Shown here: in pieces, positions 53,001 through 61,524 of the stretch
Position numbering within the stretch: position 1 is the stretch's first letter
How the letters are laid out: each line of letters starts with the position of its first letter
From: Flavobacteriales bacterium
GTDB lineage: Bacteria; Bacteroidota; Bacteroidia; Flavobacteriales_D; Sanyastnellaceae
Reading direction: 5' to 3'
Assembly (NCBI GenBank): GCA_947466425.1
Contig: CANIBZ010000002.1
Coordinates: forward strand, 1-64,000
Length of the DNA stretch: 64,000 nt
Translations under genes and position numbers: made by a program
Notes under the pieces: model-generated
What the model was told of the DNA's origin: nothing
Seen by the model: only the letters and a program-made list of their open reading frames with translations
Databases searched by the model: none

Positions 53001-53151
53001 GACAAATGACATCAACGACGGATGGTACGGAGAAGTTGACGGCGGTGAATATTATGCCATTGACGCAGTTTACTCTTGGAGAATAAAGATCCTACCAAAC
53101 AACGGCCAAGAGCCCTTCGAACAGACAGGGCATGTGACAATTGTTCGTTAA
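50062..53151 (+). CDS. large secreted protein with PKD-like domains and gliding/T9SS type B C-terminal domain
   Basis: Signal peptide ALKRILLFSVFVLTFSFFGNAQ; C-terminal FNIFVPNCFTPNKDGRNELFKPSIRG...YEFQIFNRWGDVLFETNDINDGWYGE. Confidence 0.85.
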   Translation: MYATAVLQLNNKTKALKRILLFSVFVLTFSFFGNAQDDCITADPFCTSTGVSYPAGVDNGDAAVGPDYECLLSQPNPAWYYLNISQAGNINISLTNNAAVDIDFIIWGPFSNINCNNNQLTSSGGFFGCLSYPCGNVVDCSFSTAASEEVNIPNAQVGQWYMLLVTNYSNMPTDITATQISGGGATNCAILCTFNGITANPTACVQATQQYSVSGTVTVTDPPSTGTLTITNSCGGAPIVMNPPFAASIPYSFSNLSANGSSCTVTATFSADPTCTGTVTYNAPAPCAVATCNIDYFEANFGACDPANNAYDITGQVQFSNAPATGQLIVETCNGQQAVFNAPFASPINYSILDVTSDGLACDVTVYFTTTPTCANTIAYTAPAACGCLVSAGTYVTSTTGDTNSPNYLCFNDQFNIVSNNDYLFSANVFDDDTLYNPAIWYLVYSCPPTVLQGGNVETDPCLVGTVSSQDLIDLNDGSFIAQFPAGTFTNNTVYFTPLTMYDETTATYSFTNFAGMCYDLGPTYTYTYLPEIIEGTSTQDCAGQTLTVGFSGGAPELLGTSFTAINLSPANAFFVDDVAPNNGTIVVGGLLEGDIVTYTIEDQYGCPYSYTSAPFVGPAIPTLTAQNPLCVSDAPVQLTATPAGGAWTGVGVSATGLFNPTTAGVGTEIISYLPAGCALTGTLNILVYGPLDATIVNPGALCIDANPITLTAASPGGTWSGVGITNPATGAFDPSAAGVLTTTITYTIAGNCGDTDTQTITVNPLPVVSFTADVTSGCAPLSVTLTNTSVPLGNGCTWWVDGVPSGNNCSSLSYTFNTQGCYDIMLSTTDGNGCSSNASIVDYICVSQQPVSTFSWSPIAPNVGNSTVQFINYSLGAVSYDWTIMDMYYLNVPEPNFTFPSEVPGEYNVCLLVTNADGCTDLSCGTVVVNDQFNIFVPNCFTPNKDGRNELFKPSIRGESLIQTYEFQIFNRWGDVLFETNDINDGWYGEVDGGEYYAIDAVYSWRIKILPNNGQEPFEQTGHVTIVR

Positions 53152-54164
53152 TCGAGATCGCGAAACAATTGAAACGCCTTTTTCCAAGGCAGGGTAGGAC
53201 AAACTAATTTATTTTTCCTGGAAATTTCCGCCATGATTTTCCAATGTTTTCTGAATTCATTCAAGGCGAAGAAATAGGAATGGTTGGGGTCATAGACATG
53301 CGTGGGCTCGCTGTTCGCGCCGTTCAATTCAACAATGGAAAACGATTCTCCTTTTTCGAGTAACTCCCATGATTCGAACTTCACATCGAATCTTCCATAA
53401 TAAAAACCTTCAATTTGATTTGAAATGGAATCGAAGAGACGTTCCAATTTTTCGCTGTTTCGAATAGTGACATCGAAGAATGTCGCGCCCCGCGCATGAT
53501 TCCCAATACTTGAAAGTTCTTTTGTTTTTCCTGTTGGAAGAATTTCGTTCAAGTTCAGTGAACTATCTTTTTCCAAATGAATTAAATGCAACGCATAACG
53601 CTCACTAATCTGAACAAGTTCTTTGATGGAATGAACGCCATCTCCTGTTATTTCAATTCCTTTCTTCTCAACGATTCCTGTAATTCTTCCGCAGGATTCT
53701 CCGGGTACTCTTACATAGAAAATTCCAACTTCATTGTTGAAGGGAATCAGCGATTGAATAACCATTTTCTCTTGGTAATTCAAGATGAAATGTTGAAGTT
53801 CTTTTTCGGAATGAATAAATTCAACTCCTCTTCCACGAGCACCTTTGGCGGGTTTCACCACAAGTGGAAATTCAATGTTGTTGGTTGAAATCCATTTTTG
53901 AATGGAAGTGAATTCTGTTTTCGAATTGAAATATGAGGTAGTTGGAAATGACCCTTCGGGAAGAAGATTGTACATGTCTTCTTTGTCCATAAGTCCCATG
54001 CCTCCTGTTGGCATGCTTGGATTGGTGCGCGTGAAAAATCCCAATCCACCTGAACGAATACTTTGCAAAATGTAATAGGGGCCCAAGGGCAAATAGATTG
54101 TCCACATGGGCCAATACTCCCAATGTGTTAGTCGAATCCAGCGCTGCTTAAGCGTGAGCGACAT
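53148..54164 (-). CDS. ATP-grasp domain protein
   Basis: FPLVVKPAKGARGRGVEFIHSEKELQHFILNYQEKMVIQSLIPFNNEVGIFYVRVPGE; YGRFDVKFESWELLEKGESFSIVELNGANSEPTHVYDP. Start reassigned to MSLTLKQRW. Confidence 0.78.
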   Translation of the reverse strand: MSLTLKQRWIRLTHWEYWPMWTIYLPLGPYYILQSIRSGGLGFFTRTNPSMPTGGMGLMDKEDMYNLLPEGSFPTTSYFNSKTEFTSIQKWISTNNIEFPLVVKPAKGARGRGVEFIHSEKELQHFILNYQEKMVIQSLIPFNNEVGIFYVRVPGESCGRITGIVEKKGIEITGDGVHSIKELVQISERYALHLIHLEKDSSLNLNEILPTGKTKELSSIGNHARGATFFDVTIRNSEKLERLFDSISNQIEGFYYGRFDVKFESWELLEKGESFSIVELNGANSEPTHVYDPNHSYFFALNEFRKHWKIMAEISRKNKLVCPTLPWKKAFQLFRDLD

Positions 54165-54864
54165 GTTCAAGAATGTGTTGATGTCTTTGGTCGTCCCAGG
54201 ACTGCCAATGAACATACTTGCTTTGCGTTGAATTCAATTCAACCTGACTAATGCTCTTGGTTGTTTGGTGCTCGCGACTCATGAAAAAATTCAAATCCAA
54301 AGAATTGATATTTTGGTTGGAATGAATTTCTAAAAGTTGAGAAGAATCCATGGACTCGATTTCAGCAAGTATTTTGAAGAAGTGATTTCGTTTTTCCTCC
54401 TGTTGCTCTTTGGTGTACAAAGTGGGAGAGAAGAATACTTGCGGAGTTGAAAGGTCTATAGCGAAAAGATGTTTTTGATTCCCGTCCCAAACGCATTGAA
54501 AAGCTTGGTCAGTATCTAAATAAATGACTTGAAAGGGCTCAATATTTTCAAGGTTGTAAAACAGAAAAGCTGATTTAAAATTTTCTTCCTGAAAGAGATT
54601 CATTAAGATAATTCCTCTGCTCTCTCTGTACGGTGGAGCTGGAATGTGGCTCTCAAAAGCACCATTTAGCAATATGGCCGTTCTTCCAAAATTATCTGTA
54701 AGCAACCATGTTCCTTGCGCCTGGGCGTCGCGAGCAATGATTGCTTTGCATTTGCCCAGATCAAGAAATTCAGGGGTTAGTGAGTTTTTTCGAGAACGCT
54801 GTTCGTCGCGATTCGAGGTAATGACAATTCCTTTTTCAGACTTAACTATACTGAGAATACACAT
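54148..54864 (-). CDS. NRDE family protein (TANGO2-like)
   Basis: MCILSIVKSEKGIVITSNRDEQRSRKN contains the NRDE signature. Confidence 0.85.
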   Translation of the reverse strand: MCILSIVKSEKGIVITSNRDEQRSRKNSLTPEFLDLGKCKAIIARDAQAQGTWLLTDNFGRTAILLNGAFESHIPAPPYRESRGIILMNLFQEENFKSAFLFYNLENIEPFQVIYLDTDQAFQCVWDGNQKHLFAIDLSTPQVFFSPTLYTKEQQEEKRNHFFKILAEIESMDSSQLLEIHSNQNINSLDLNFFMSREHQTTKSISQVELNSTQSKYVHWQSWDDQRHQHILEHVAHA

Positions 54865-55337
54865 GATTTTCGGTATTCCAGGGTTGAAGGCGCTACACCG
54901 AAATGTTCAGACATGGCAACGTCTGAGATGTCATTCACTCCGATACGAATAAGCGCATTGTGATGAATGCAATGTTCTAGGTTGAAAACCAATTCACGAT
55001 AGAAGTTCGTTTCAACTTGAATAATTGATTCTCCAAGATTGTATGTGCTGTTCAGTGATTTATTCGGAAGTTTTATTTCCATGCAAATCAATTTCAAATG
55101 AGTTTGAGCAAATTCAATATTGGTCTCTAAAAGTAAATTTCGTTCGCGGTTGTCGTATGAAAATTCACCGCCTTCATATCCCTTCAACAAACATTGAAAC
55201 ATTTCAATGCTGTGTCTTGTATGCTGACCAATAGAGGAATTGCTTAAAACACTCAGCGGAGAGCTGAATTCAGAAGAATTCAGTTGTCCAATAACATGAG
55301 ACAATTCGCTTAATGTATGTTCTATGGTAGCATGCAT
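54846..55337 (-). CDS. DinB-like domain protein
   Basis: SSIGQHTRHSIEMFQCLLKGYEGGEFSYDNRERNLLLETN; LEHCIHHNALIRIG. Confidence 0.75.
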   Translation of the reverse strand: MHATIEHTLSELSHVIGQLNSSEFSSPLSVLSNSSIGQHTRHSIEMFQCLLKGYEGGEFSYDNRERNLLLETNIEFAQTHLKLICMEIKLPNKSLNSTYNLGESIIQVETNFYRELVFNLEHCIHHNALIRIGVNDISDVAMSEHFGVAPSTLEYRKSCVFSV

Positions 55338-55343
55338 TCGAGT

Positions 55344-55754
55344 TTATTTGAAAATGGATTTTAGAATCGGTAGAGACTTTCTGCTTTGATAAACCACGAT
55401 GATGTTACAAATGAACGTTGCAACAGCAAGGTAGAATACCTTTCCATCATCGCCTTCCACCTCAATTCCTAGAATCATTAAATGCGTTAACAACGCTCCT
55501 GAGATAAGCCCGAGAGAAAGCGCTGCACCGTAATGACTGTTTTTCGGCCACAACAAAAGCAATCCAGCGATTAATTCCCCAACACCTGTTCCAATGCGCC
55601 CGTAGGGTTCCATGACATGATTCCAATGCATGAAGGTGTCAATAGATCCAAAAATAAATTTAGAAACGGCAGCTCCCGTGAACTTGAAGTAAAGTGTTTG
55701 TAGCAAAATAACTGCAGGGAAATAACGCAGGGCGTAGAATAGAATATTTGACAT
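55344..55754 (-). CDS. DoxX-like membrane protein
   Basis: LYFKFTGAAVSKFIFGSIDTFMHWNHVMEPYGRIGTGVGELIAGLLLLWP. Confidence 0.75.
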   Translation of the reverse strand: MSNILFYALRYFPAVILLQTLYFKFTGAAVSKFIFGSIDTFMHWNHVMEPYGRIGTGVGELIAGLLLLWPKNSHYGAALSLGLISGALLTHLMILGIEVEGDDGKVFYLAVATFICNIIVVYQSRKSLPILKSIFK

Positions 55755-55798
55755 ATGAGTTGAATGAAAATCAAATATACAAAACGCAAAGCGATAGT

Positions 55799-55939
55799 TC
55801 CACTTTGTGGATTAATCCCGAAGGGATATATCCGCTCTGCGGACCAATCCGCTTCGCGGACTTATCCTGAAAGGACTTATCCGCTTCGCGGACTTATCCT
55901 GAAAGGACTTATCCGCTTCGCGGACTTATCCCGAAGGGA
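55799..55939. repeat. Mini-hairpin array 4: nine perfect hairpins on 4-nt linkers
   Basis: TCCACtttGTGGA-TTAA-TCCCgaaGGGA-TATA-TCCGCtctGCGGA-CCAA-TCCGCttcGCGGA-CTTA-TCCTgaaAGGA-CTTA-TCCGCttcGCGGA-CTTA-TCCTgaaAGGA-CTTA-TCCGCttcGCGGA-CTTA-TCCCgaaGGGA. Confidence 0.96.
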
Positions 55940-55940
55940 A

Positions 55941-56357
55941 TTAGATGTACTTCGCCAAAAACTTATTATGCTCGTGACGAAGATCGTTAATAGTCGTCTC
56001 CAAAGAAGTATAACGATCACGCAAAGCGTCATGCAGGACAAGCGTTTCGGCATAAATGTGTTGTGCCATTGTTATAGCTTCGGAGCTAACTTTTTTTGCG
56101 AATGAACCGATATCATGTGCTAATTGATCTATATTGTTTCGTTGGACGATGAATTGATTTTGAAAGTGTTCGACATTCTCTTTCAATTCGGCCATTGAAT
56201 TATACATGCCAGAAACATCGCTTAGTCGGTGGTTGTGAATTTGCAATTCTTGCTTGTAGAATATCAGTCCGCGCTGCCAATCGTTTTGCTCGTTGCTCAT
56301 TCTTGAGATGTGAAAAGTGTTGTGTTTAGACATAAATGGTGTTATTTGTAGAAACAA
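55941..56357 (-). CDS. hypothetical protein, helical
   Basis: 138 aa; predicted helical and coiled-coil-like; no family recognised. Confidence 0.58.
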   Translation of the reverse strand: MFLQITPFMSKHNTFHISRMSNEQNDWQRGLIFYKQELQIHNHRLSDVSGMYNSMAELKENVEHFQNQFIVQRNNIDQLAHDIGSFAKKVSSEAITMAQHIYAETLVLHDALRDRYTSLETTINDLRHEHNKFLAKYI

Positions 56358-56452
56358 ATTTCATTTTATTATTGAAAAGTGGGCATGACGCAAGTCAAGG
56401 TTGGCGGTGAAAGTTGTCAATGTAGTAGCTAGAATTAATGATTCGATAATAC

Positions 56453-59089
56453 GTGTTTATGCACGTTTCAGACGTACTTTCGCTGTTGCAAAATTTGTCA
56501 ATGGGAAATAGTTTGGGAAAGAAAATAGGTTCGTTTATAGCGCTTATTATTTTATCGCTTTCAGCGAATGCCCAATGCATTGTTATAAATGAGGTTATGG
56601 TAAATGCCGCGGGAGGCTGCGATGGCGGATGCACTCCAAGCACGGCAGAGTGGGTGGAACTTTACAACACCTGCAACACTCCTCAAGATATTTCATGTTT
56701 TGTCTTAACCGATGGAGATTTTGGAGTCACTTTTCCTGTAGGAACAATTATTCAGCCCTATAGTTTTTTTGTCGTTGGGTCATCTAATTCAGGAACAACG
56801 GTTAATCTCGATTTAGGCACTTGTGGTTGCACATCTGGACCAACTTCGCAAGTTGGAATTTTCACGAATAGCGCGGAGCAATTGGCTTTTGTAAATCCTT
56901 TGGGGATTATCTTGGATGGTCTGTATTGGGGTGGTGGACAATTTGCGCAAACACCTTCCTTCACCACTGCGAATACAGTCGGTTGTCCAGATGTAACTGT
57001 AATTCTTTCGGCAAGTGATCCAGCACTTGTATCAGTAAGCGGACAATCGAATAACGATGGTCAATCGATATACAGAGAATGCGATGGAACGAATGTGTGG
57101 TTAACAGGAGCAACAGTTCCGACACCCGGAACTTCAAATTCGCTCTTCATTCCAATTACTTCAACTCCAACAATTGTCCAACCCTCATGTGGAACCAGCG
57201 GTTCCATAGATGTAATCATTTCAGGTGGGGTAGGGCCTTTTACATACGAATGGCTGGGAACCACGAATATCACTCCGAACATAGGAAACCTTCAACCAGG
57301 TATTTACACTTTGGCAGTCACCGATCAAGGTCAGTGCGGAACTCCGCAGTTGTTTAACTACACAATTTCGGCTTCTCCAACTGATCCTGTTTTACTTGTT
57401 GCCGCAACTTCGCTGTCCATTTGCTTAGGAGAATCAACGACACTAACAGCGAGTGGCAGCGCGAATTATGTGTGGAACGCAGACCCTACTTTGAATACAA
57501 ACCTGGGTGCAACGGTTATTGCAACTCCTACAATAAACACTACCTACATTGCGAGCGCTACCATTAACGGTTGTGCACAAACAGCATCTATTACTGTAAA
57601 TGTATCAGAAGCACCAGTTTCTTCAATAAATTCCAATTCTCCTCTGTGTGAAGGAAGCGCTTTGACTTTGAATGCAGCTCCGGTTGCAGGAGCAACCTAT
57701 TTGTGGAGTGGCCCGAATGTATTTTCTTCTTTAAGTCAAAATCCAACAATAGCAGGTGTTTCGCCATTATCGGGAGGAACATATACATGCCTGGTCGCGA
57801 TTGGGAATTGCTTTTCCACCTATACTACCAATGTTGTTGTTGACGCGGCAACACCTTCATTTATTGATCCTGCAGGCCCCTTTTGTATTTCAGATGCGTC
57901 TTTCGATTTGAGCTCTCCGAATGAGCCAGGCGTGTGGAGTGGATTGGGAATAACCAATGCAAACTCAGGATTGTTTCTACCAAGCGCTGCAGGCGGAAAT
58001 GTGAGCTCACTAATTACGTTCGACAGCGATAGCTATTGCACTTCACCTTCCACCTTGAGTATTTCTGTTGCAGCAGTATTAGATGCTTCAATTTCATCAC
58101 AAGTTCCCTTGTGTGTAAATGGAAATCCTATCCAACTTCAAGTTGCGAATGCCGGAGGAACATGGAGCGGGAACGCGGTTAATTCAAGCGGAACGGTAAG
58201 TCCAGCGGCCCTCGGAGTTGGAACATTTCAAGCGATTTATACCATAGCTGGTAGTTGCGGGGGAGCTGATACATTGAATATTCAAGTGGTTCCGCTTCCA
58301 CAATTTAATTTTTCTTCGAATGTAACAACAGGGTGTGCGCCGTTGAATGTGCAATTCAACAGCTCATCTGCTTCAGCATTGTCTAGTTGCATTTGGAGTA
58401 TTGATGGTCAGAATGTTGGAAATGGATGTGGAAGTTTCAATTACAATTTTCAATCAGCTGGATGTTTCACTGTTGCATTAACATCAACCGACGGAAATGG
58501 ATGCTCGAATACCGTTGCGATTACAGACATGGTGTGTGTGGATTTATTTCCTGAAGCAGCGTTTCAATGGACTCCTATCACACCTTCACTGAATAATCCA
58601 ATAGTTGAATTTTCAAATTTGTCTTTGGGCAACACAACGAATCAATGGGACATCAATGGCGAAATATCTAGCAACGCAGATGCTCAATACACCTTCAACG
58701 AAACCATTGGCAGTTCATTTGAAGCATGTTTGGAAGTTAGCAATCAATACGGATGTGCAGATTCAGTTTGTTACACCGTCTTTGTCAACCGCGAGGAAAT
58801 GGTCTTTGTTCCGAATTCATTCTCGCCCAATGACGACGGACTAAACGATGTATTCTTTCCAGTCCTTTCAGGATTCAATTTGAATGAAATTCAATATGAA
58901 TTTGGAATATACAATCGATACGGCGAACGCATCTTCTATTCGCAAGATCCTGAGCAAGCATGGATTGGCAACGCTTTCGGAAACGAATACTACACGCAAA
59001 TAGATGGCTACACCTGGACTTTGCGAATCATCACCTCTTCTTTCTCCGAACCCATTGAACTAACGGGTTCGGTTGTAATCATCAGATAA
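56453..59089 (+). CDS. lamin-tail-domain-containing secreted protein with PKD-like domains and T9SS type B C-terminal domain
   Basis: CIVINEVMVNAAGGCDGGCTPSTAEWVELYNTCNTPQDISCFVLTDGD (LTD); C-terminal MVFVPNSFSPNDDGLNDVFFPVLSG...YEFGIYNRYGERIFYSQDPEQAWIG. Confidence 0.88.
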   Translation: MFMHVSDVLSLLQNLSMGNSLGKKIGSFIALIILSLSANAQCIVINEVMVNAAGGCDGGCTPSTAEWVELYNTCNTPQDISCFVLTDGDFGVTFPVGTIIQPYSFFVVGSSNSGTTVNLDLGTCGCTSGPTSQVGIFTNSAEQLAFVNPLGIILDGLYWGGGQFAQTPSFTTANTVGCPDVTVILSASDPALVSVSGQSNNDGQSIYRECDGTNVWLTGATVPTPGTSNSLFIPITSTPTIVQPSCGTSGSIDVIISGGVGPFTYEWLGTTNITPNIGNLQPGIYTLAVTDQGQCGTPQLFNYTISASPTDPVLLVAATSLSICLGESTTLTASGSANYVWNADPTLNTNLGATVIATPTINTTYIASATINGCAQTASITVNVSEAPVSSINSNSPLCEGSALTLNAAPVAGATYLWSGPNVFSSLSQNPTIAGVSPLSGGTYTCLVAIGNCFSTYTTNVVVDAATPSFIDPAGPFCISDASFDLSSPNEPGVWSGLGITNANSGLFLPSAAGGNVSSLITFDSDSYCTSPSTLSISVAAVLDASISSQVPLCVNGNPIQLQVANAGGTWSGNAVNSSGTVSPAALGVGTFQAIYTIAGSCGGADTLNIQVVPLPQFNFSSNVTTGCAPLNVQFNSSSASALSSCIWSIDGQNVGNGCGSFNYNFQSAGCFTVALTSTDGNGCSNTVAITDMVCVDLFPEAAFQWTPITPSLNNPIVEFSNLSLGNTTNQWDINGEISSNADAQYTFNETIGSSFEACLEVSNQYGCADSVCYTVFVNREEMVFVPNSFSPNDDGLNDVFFPVLSGFNLNEIQYEFGIYNRYGERIFYSQDPEQAWIGNAFGNEYYTQIDGYTWTLRIITSSFSEPIELTGSVVIIR

Positions 59090-59103
59090 TCGCGAAGCAA
59101 TCG

Positions 59104-59153
59104 TCGAAGACATTAGCCTCCGGCATTCGTTGCTCTGCAACATTCGCCTTCGG
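59104..59153. repeat. Mini-hairpin array 3 (CATTCG/CATTAG linker, reverse orientation of arrays 1-left and 2)
   Basis: TCgaaGA-CATTAG-CCtccGG-CATTCG-TTGCtctGCAA-CATTCG-CCttcGG, ending 1 nt before the stop of the 59154-59594 gene. Confidence 0.9.
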
Positions 59154-59594
59154 CTATTTGATCATCTTTTTCAGATAATCCAAAATACTATCTTCCAGCC
59201 CCGCCATATCGCTTAACTCAATTTCCAACGACCGCGTTGAATTAATTAATTCAATTAATGAAAGAAATAGAGAAGCGCAGAATAAAATTAGTGCGGTTGC
59301 AAAAGTGAATTCCGCAATGTTCATCTCTTCGCGATATATGAAATACATGGAAACAATGGCAAATGTGAAGCTGAGTACGCCAAATATCTGCATGTTTTTG
59401 ATCAGGCGTAATCTGAATTTTAAGTTCTTTATTTGCGCGTAGAGTAGGGCGGCTTCCTTGGGCTCACGTCCTTTATAGCGGTCGTGAAGACTGCGGATTA
59501 CGTTAGCCAAAGCAAGAAAACGATTGGTGTAGGCCAACATGATTAGGCTAATTGCCGGAAACAATAATGCAGGGGTGTTAATAGTTATGTCCAT
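59154..59594 (-). CDS. DUF2721 family membrane protein
   Basis: FPAISLIMLAYTNRFLALANVIRSLHDRYKG...RLIKNMQIFGVLSFTFAIVSMYFIY. Confidence 0.85.
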   Translation of the reverse strand: MDITINTPALLFPAISLIMLAYTNRFLALANVIRSLHDRYKGREPKEAALLYAQIKNLKFRLRLIKNMQIFGVLSFTFAIVSMYFIYREEMNIAEFTFATALILFCASLFLSLIELINSTRSLEIELSDMAGLEDSILDYLKKMIK

Positions 59595-59787
59595 TTTTAC
59601 AATAAGTATGTCAAACTTAATATAGAATTAGTGGTTATGTCATTAAATTAGCAAACATCTAAAAATAATGGTGATGTCGGAGAGAAATTTTTTGGGTTTG
59701 AAAGTGCAGTCAAGCAAAAAAAATCAGCGTGTTGAGATTTTTTTGAATTGTTTGTGCGCTATAGAAAATACATTAAAGTAATAAGAG

Positions 59788-59818
59788 GAAAAAAAAGGGG
59801 CATAAGCCCCTTTTTTTT
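59788..59818 (-). terminator. Terminator hairpin at the end of the 59817-60950 gene
   Basis: AAAAAAAGGGGC-ataa-GCCCCTTTTTTTT. Confidence 0.85.
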
Positions 59819-60950
59819 ATTGTTTCACACAGCCTTTTTGAGTGTATAGCCAATTCTGTAGAATCTGATTTTTATCTATCTGAAACCAAACATGATTGTT
59901 TCCGTTTGATCTCTCAGAACAATCTGAGTCGGGACAAGATCCAAGGGTTGTGCCTATCAAAGATCTTGCGACATATTGTGTCAACACGGGGTCCAGTCCA
60001 ACCAGTTCAATCCATGCGTCGCGGCAGGTTTTATCATTACCACAATTTGGCTCATTCACTTTAGGTTCTGTTATTTCACATTGCATACCACAATGCTTAC
60101 ATTCCTTCGTGTATTTCGTTAATTGAACTGTAAACGGGATAGAAAATTTATTGGTTTCTAAATATTTCATTACTCTTTCTAAGAACTTCTTCCTGTTTTT
60201 CGCGGCTAAATCAGCGGACTCTTTCTCCTTTTGTTTTTTTAATGCTAATTCTTCATTAAGATTTTGTTCTTTCTGAGCAACTAATATTTTTTCAGCATCA
60301 TATACATCCTTTTGAAACTGCTGAATCAATACATAGATTCCATCCAAACGATTTTTAAACTCTTTTGTTTTTTCTTCTAAGGTGGAAAAATGATTCAGGT
60401 ATCTACTCTGAAAATCTTGAGTAATAAGGTTATTTCTACTTTCTTTAGATTCGTTGATTAATGACATACTATTTAAATAGTACGTATTCATTTCTTCAAT
60501 AAGAGGTGATATTTTTTGATTGATATCATTTTCTAAATCACTATCCAGTTCCAAATTCGCAAGGGTGTATCCTCCTACCTGGCTATATGGACGAGCTAAT
60601 TTCAAGTTTCTTTTCCAATTGGGTAAAAAGTCAATTAAAGTTTTGAAGTCAGTACTATAAACAAACCCAGTGGTAGGATCCGCTTCATTATACACCAACG
60701 AAAGATTCGCTATTTCCACGGAAAGATTACTAAGGTTCCAACTTTGTTCTTTCCTGTAGATCTCATTTTTTCCTTGCTTAAACAAAACATTAGCCGACAT
60801 TCTGCCAGCAAAAAAGCCAACTCGCTTCATGAAACTTGCTTTTTCGCAATTTTTGTTCAGTCTAGTGACATAATTCTCGGGTAAAGTTTGCGCAGCAAGT
60901 CCAAATGAAATTGAAGCGAATGCTAACGATAAAAGTAATTTTCTTGTCAT
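59817..60950 (-). CDS. hypothetical exported protein with coiled coil and Cys-containing C-terminus
   Basis: Signal peptide MTRKLLLSLAFASISFGLAAQT; TKECKHCGMQCEITEPKVNEPNCGNDKTCRDAW. Confidence 0.65.
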   Translation of the reverse strand: MTRKLLLSLAFASISFGLAAQTLPENYVTRLNKNCEKASFMKRVGFFAGRMSANVLFKQGKNEIYRKEQSWNLSNLSVEIANLSLVYNEADPTTGFVYSTDFKTLIDFLPNWKRNLKLARPYSQVGGYTLANLELDSDLENDINQKISPLIEEMNTYYLNSMSLINESKESRNNLITQDFQSRYLNHFSTLEEKTKEFKNRLDGIYVLIQQFQKDVYDAEKILVAQKEQNLNEELALKKQKEKESADLAAKNRKKFLERVMKYLETNKFSIPFTVQLTKYTKECKHCGMQCEITEPKVNEPNCGNDKTCRDAWIELVGLDPVLTQYVARSLIGTTLGSCPDSDCSERSNGNNHVWFQIDKNQILQNWLYTQKGCVKQ

Positions 60951-61045
60951 TTCGTTATTTTTTTATTTTCAAAGGTAAATTTTATGAACACGATGAATTT
61001 ACTTTTTAGTGTTTTATTGCTATTTTCAAGGTTATTTTTGTACTT

Positions 61046-61414
61046 TTGAGGTACTTACTAAGGGTTATGGAAAATTATATGCAAATAGCGGAAAATATTA
61101 AAAAGTTCCGAGAGCTTAAAAATTACACAAGAGATCAGATGGCTGATGAGCTTGAAATGAGTCTCTCTGGATACGGAAAATTAGAGAGGGGGGAAGTTGA
61201 TATTACGATCAGTAAATTATACAAAATATCCGTCATATTAGAAGTAAGTGTCTCTCAAATGATGAATTTTGATGTGTCAAACATCTTTAATGTTCACGGA
61301 AACCAAACTGTAAATGGAGTTGAAGTAAAAGAGCAGAATTATTACTCTGATCAGTATAAAGACAAGTACATTCAAATTCTTGAGCAAGAAATTGAAAGAC
61401 TCAAGAAAGGATAA
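61046..61414 (+). CDS. XRE-family HTH regulator (start may be at an internal Met, e.g. MENYMQIAENIKKF)
   Basis: IAENIKKFRELKNYTRDQMADELEMSLSGYGKLERGEVDITISKLYKISVILEVSVSQMM. Confidence 0.85.
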   Translation: MRYLLRVMENYMQIAENIKKFRELKNYTRDQMADELEMSLSGYGKLERGEVDITISKLYKISVILEVSVSQMMNFDVSNIFNVHGNQTVNGVEVKEQNYYSDQYKDKYIQILEQEIERLKKG

Positions 61415-61524
61415 ACTAAGAATACACTTAAAAAGAACGCGATTTCTTATATCTGAGTTTCGAATTTTTGGCAGAAGACTCGGCGTAATTGCGATTATGA
61501 GTTATTAATTTTTATCTTTACGAG

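Noticed and set aside
55799-55939. Interpretation as a CRISPR array
   Set aside because: Units are 15-17 nt, the variable parts are palindromic rather than unique spacers, there is no 25-40 nt repeat, and no cas genes are nearby.
55764-56105. Plus-strand ORF of 113 aa across the 55.8-kb hairpin array (repeated PKG/RFADL-like peptides)
   Set aside because: The peptide repetition is a by-product of the hairpin array; the ORF is antisense to a more plausible gene and has no recognisable domain.
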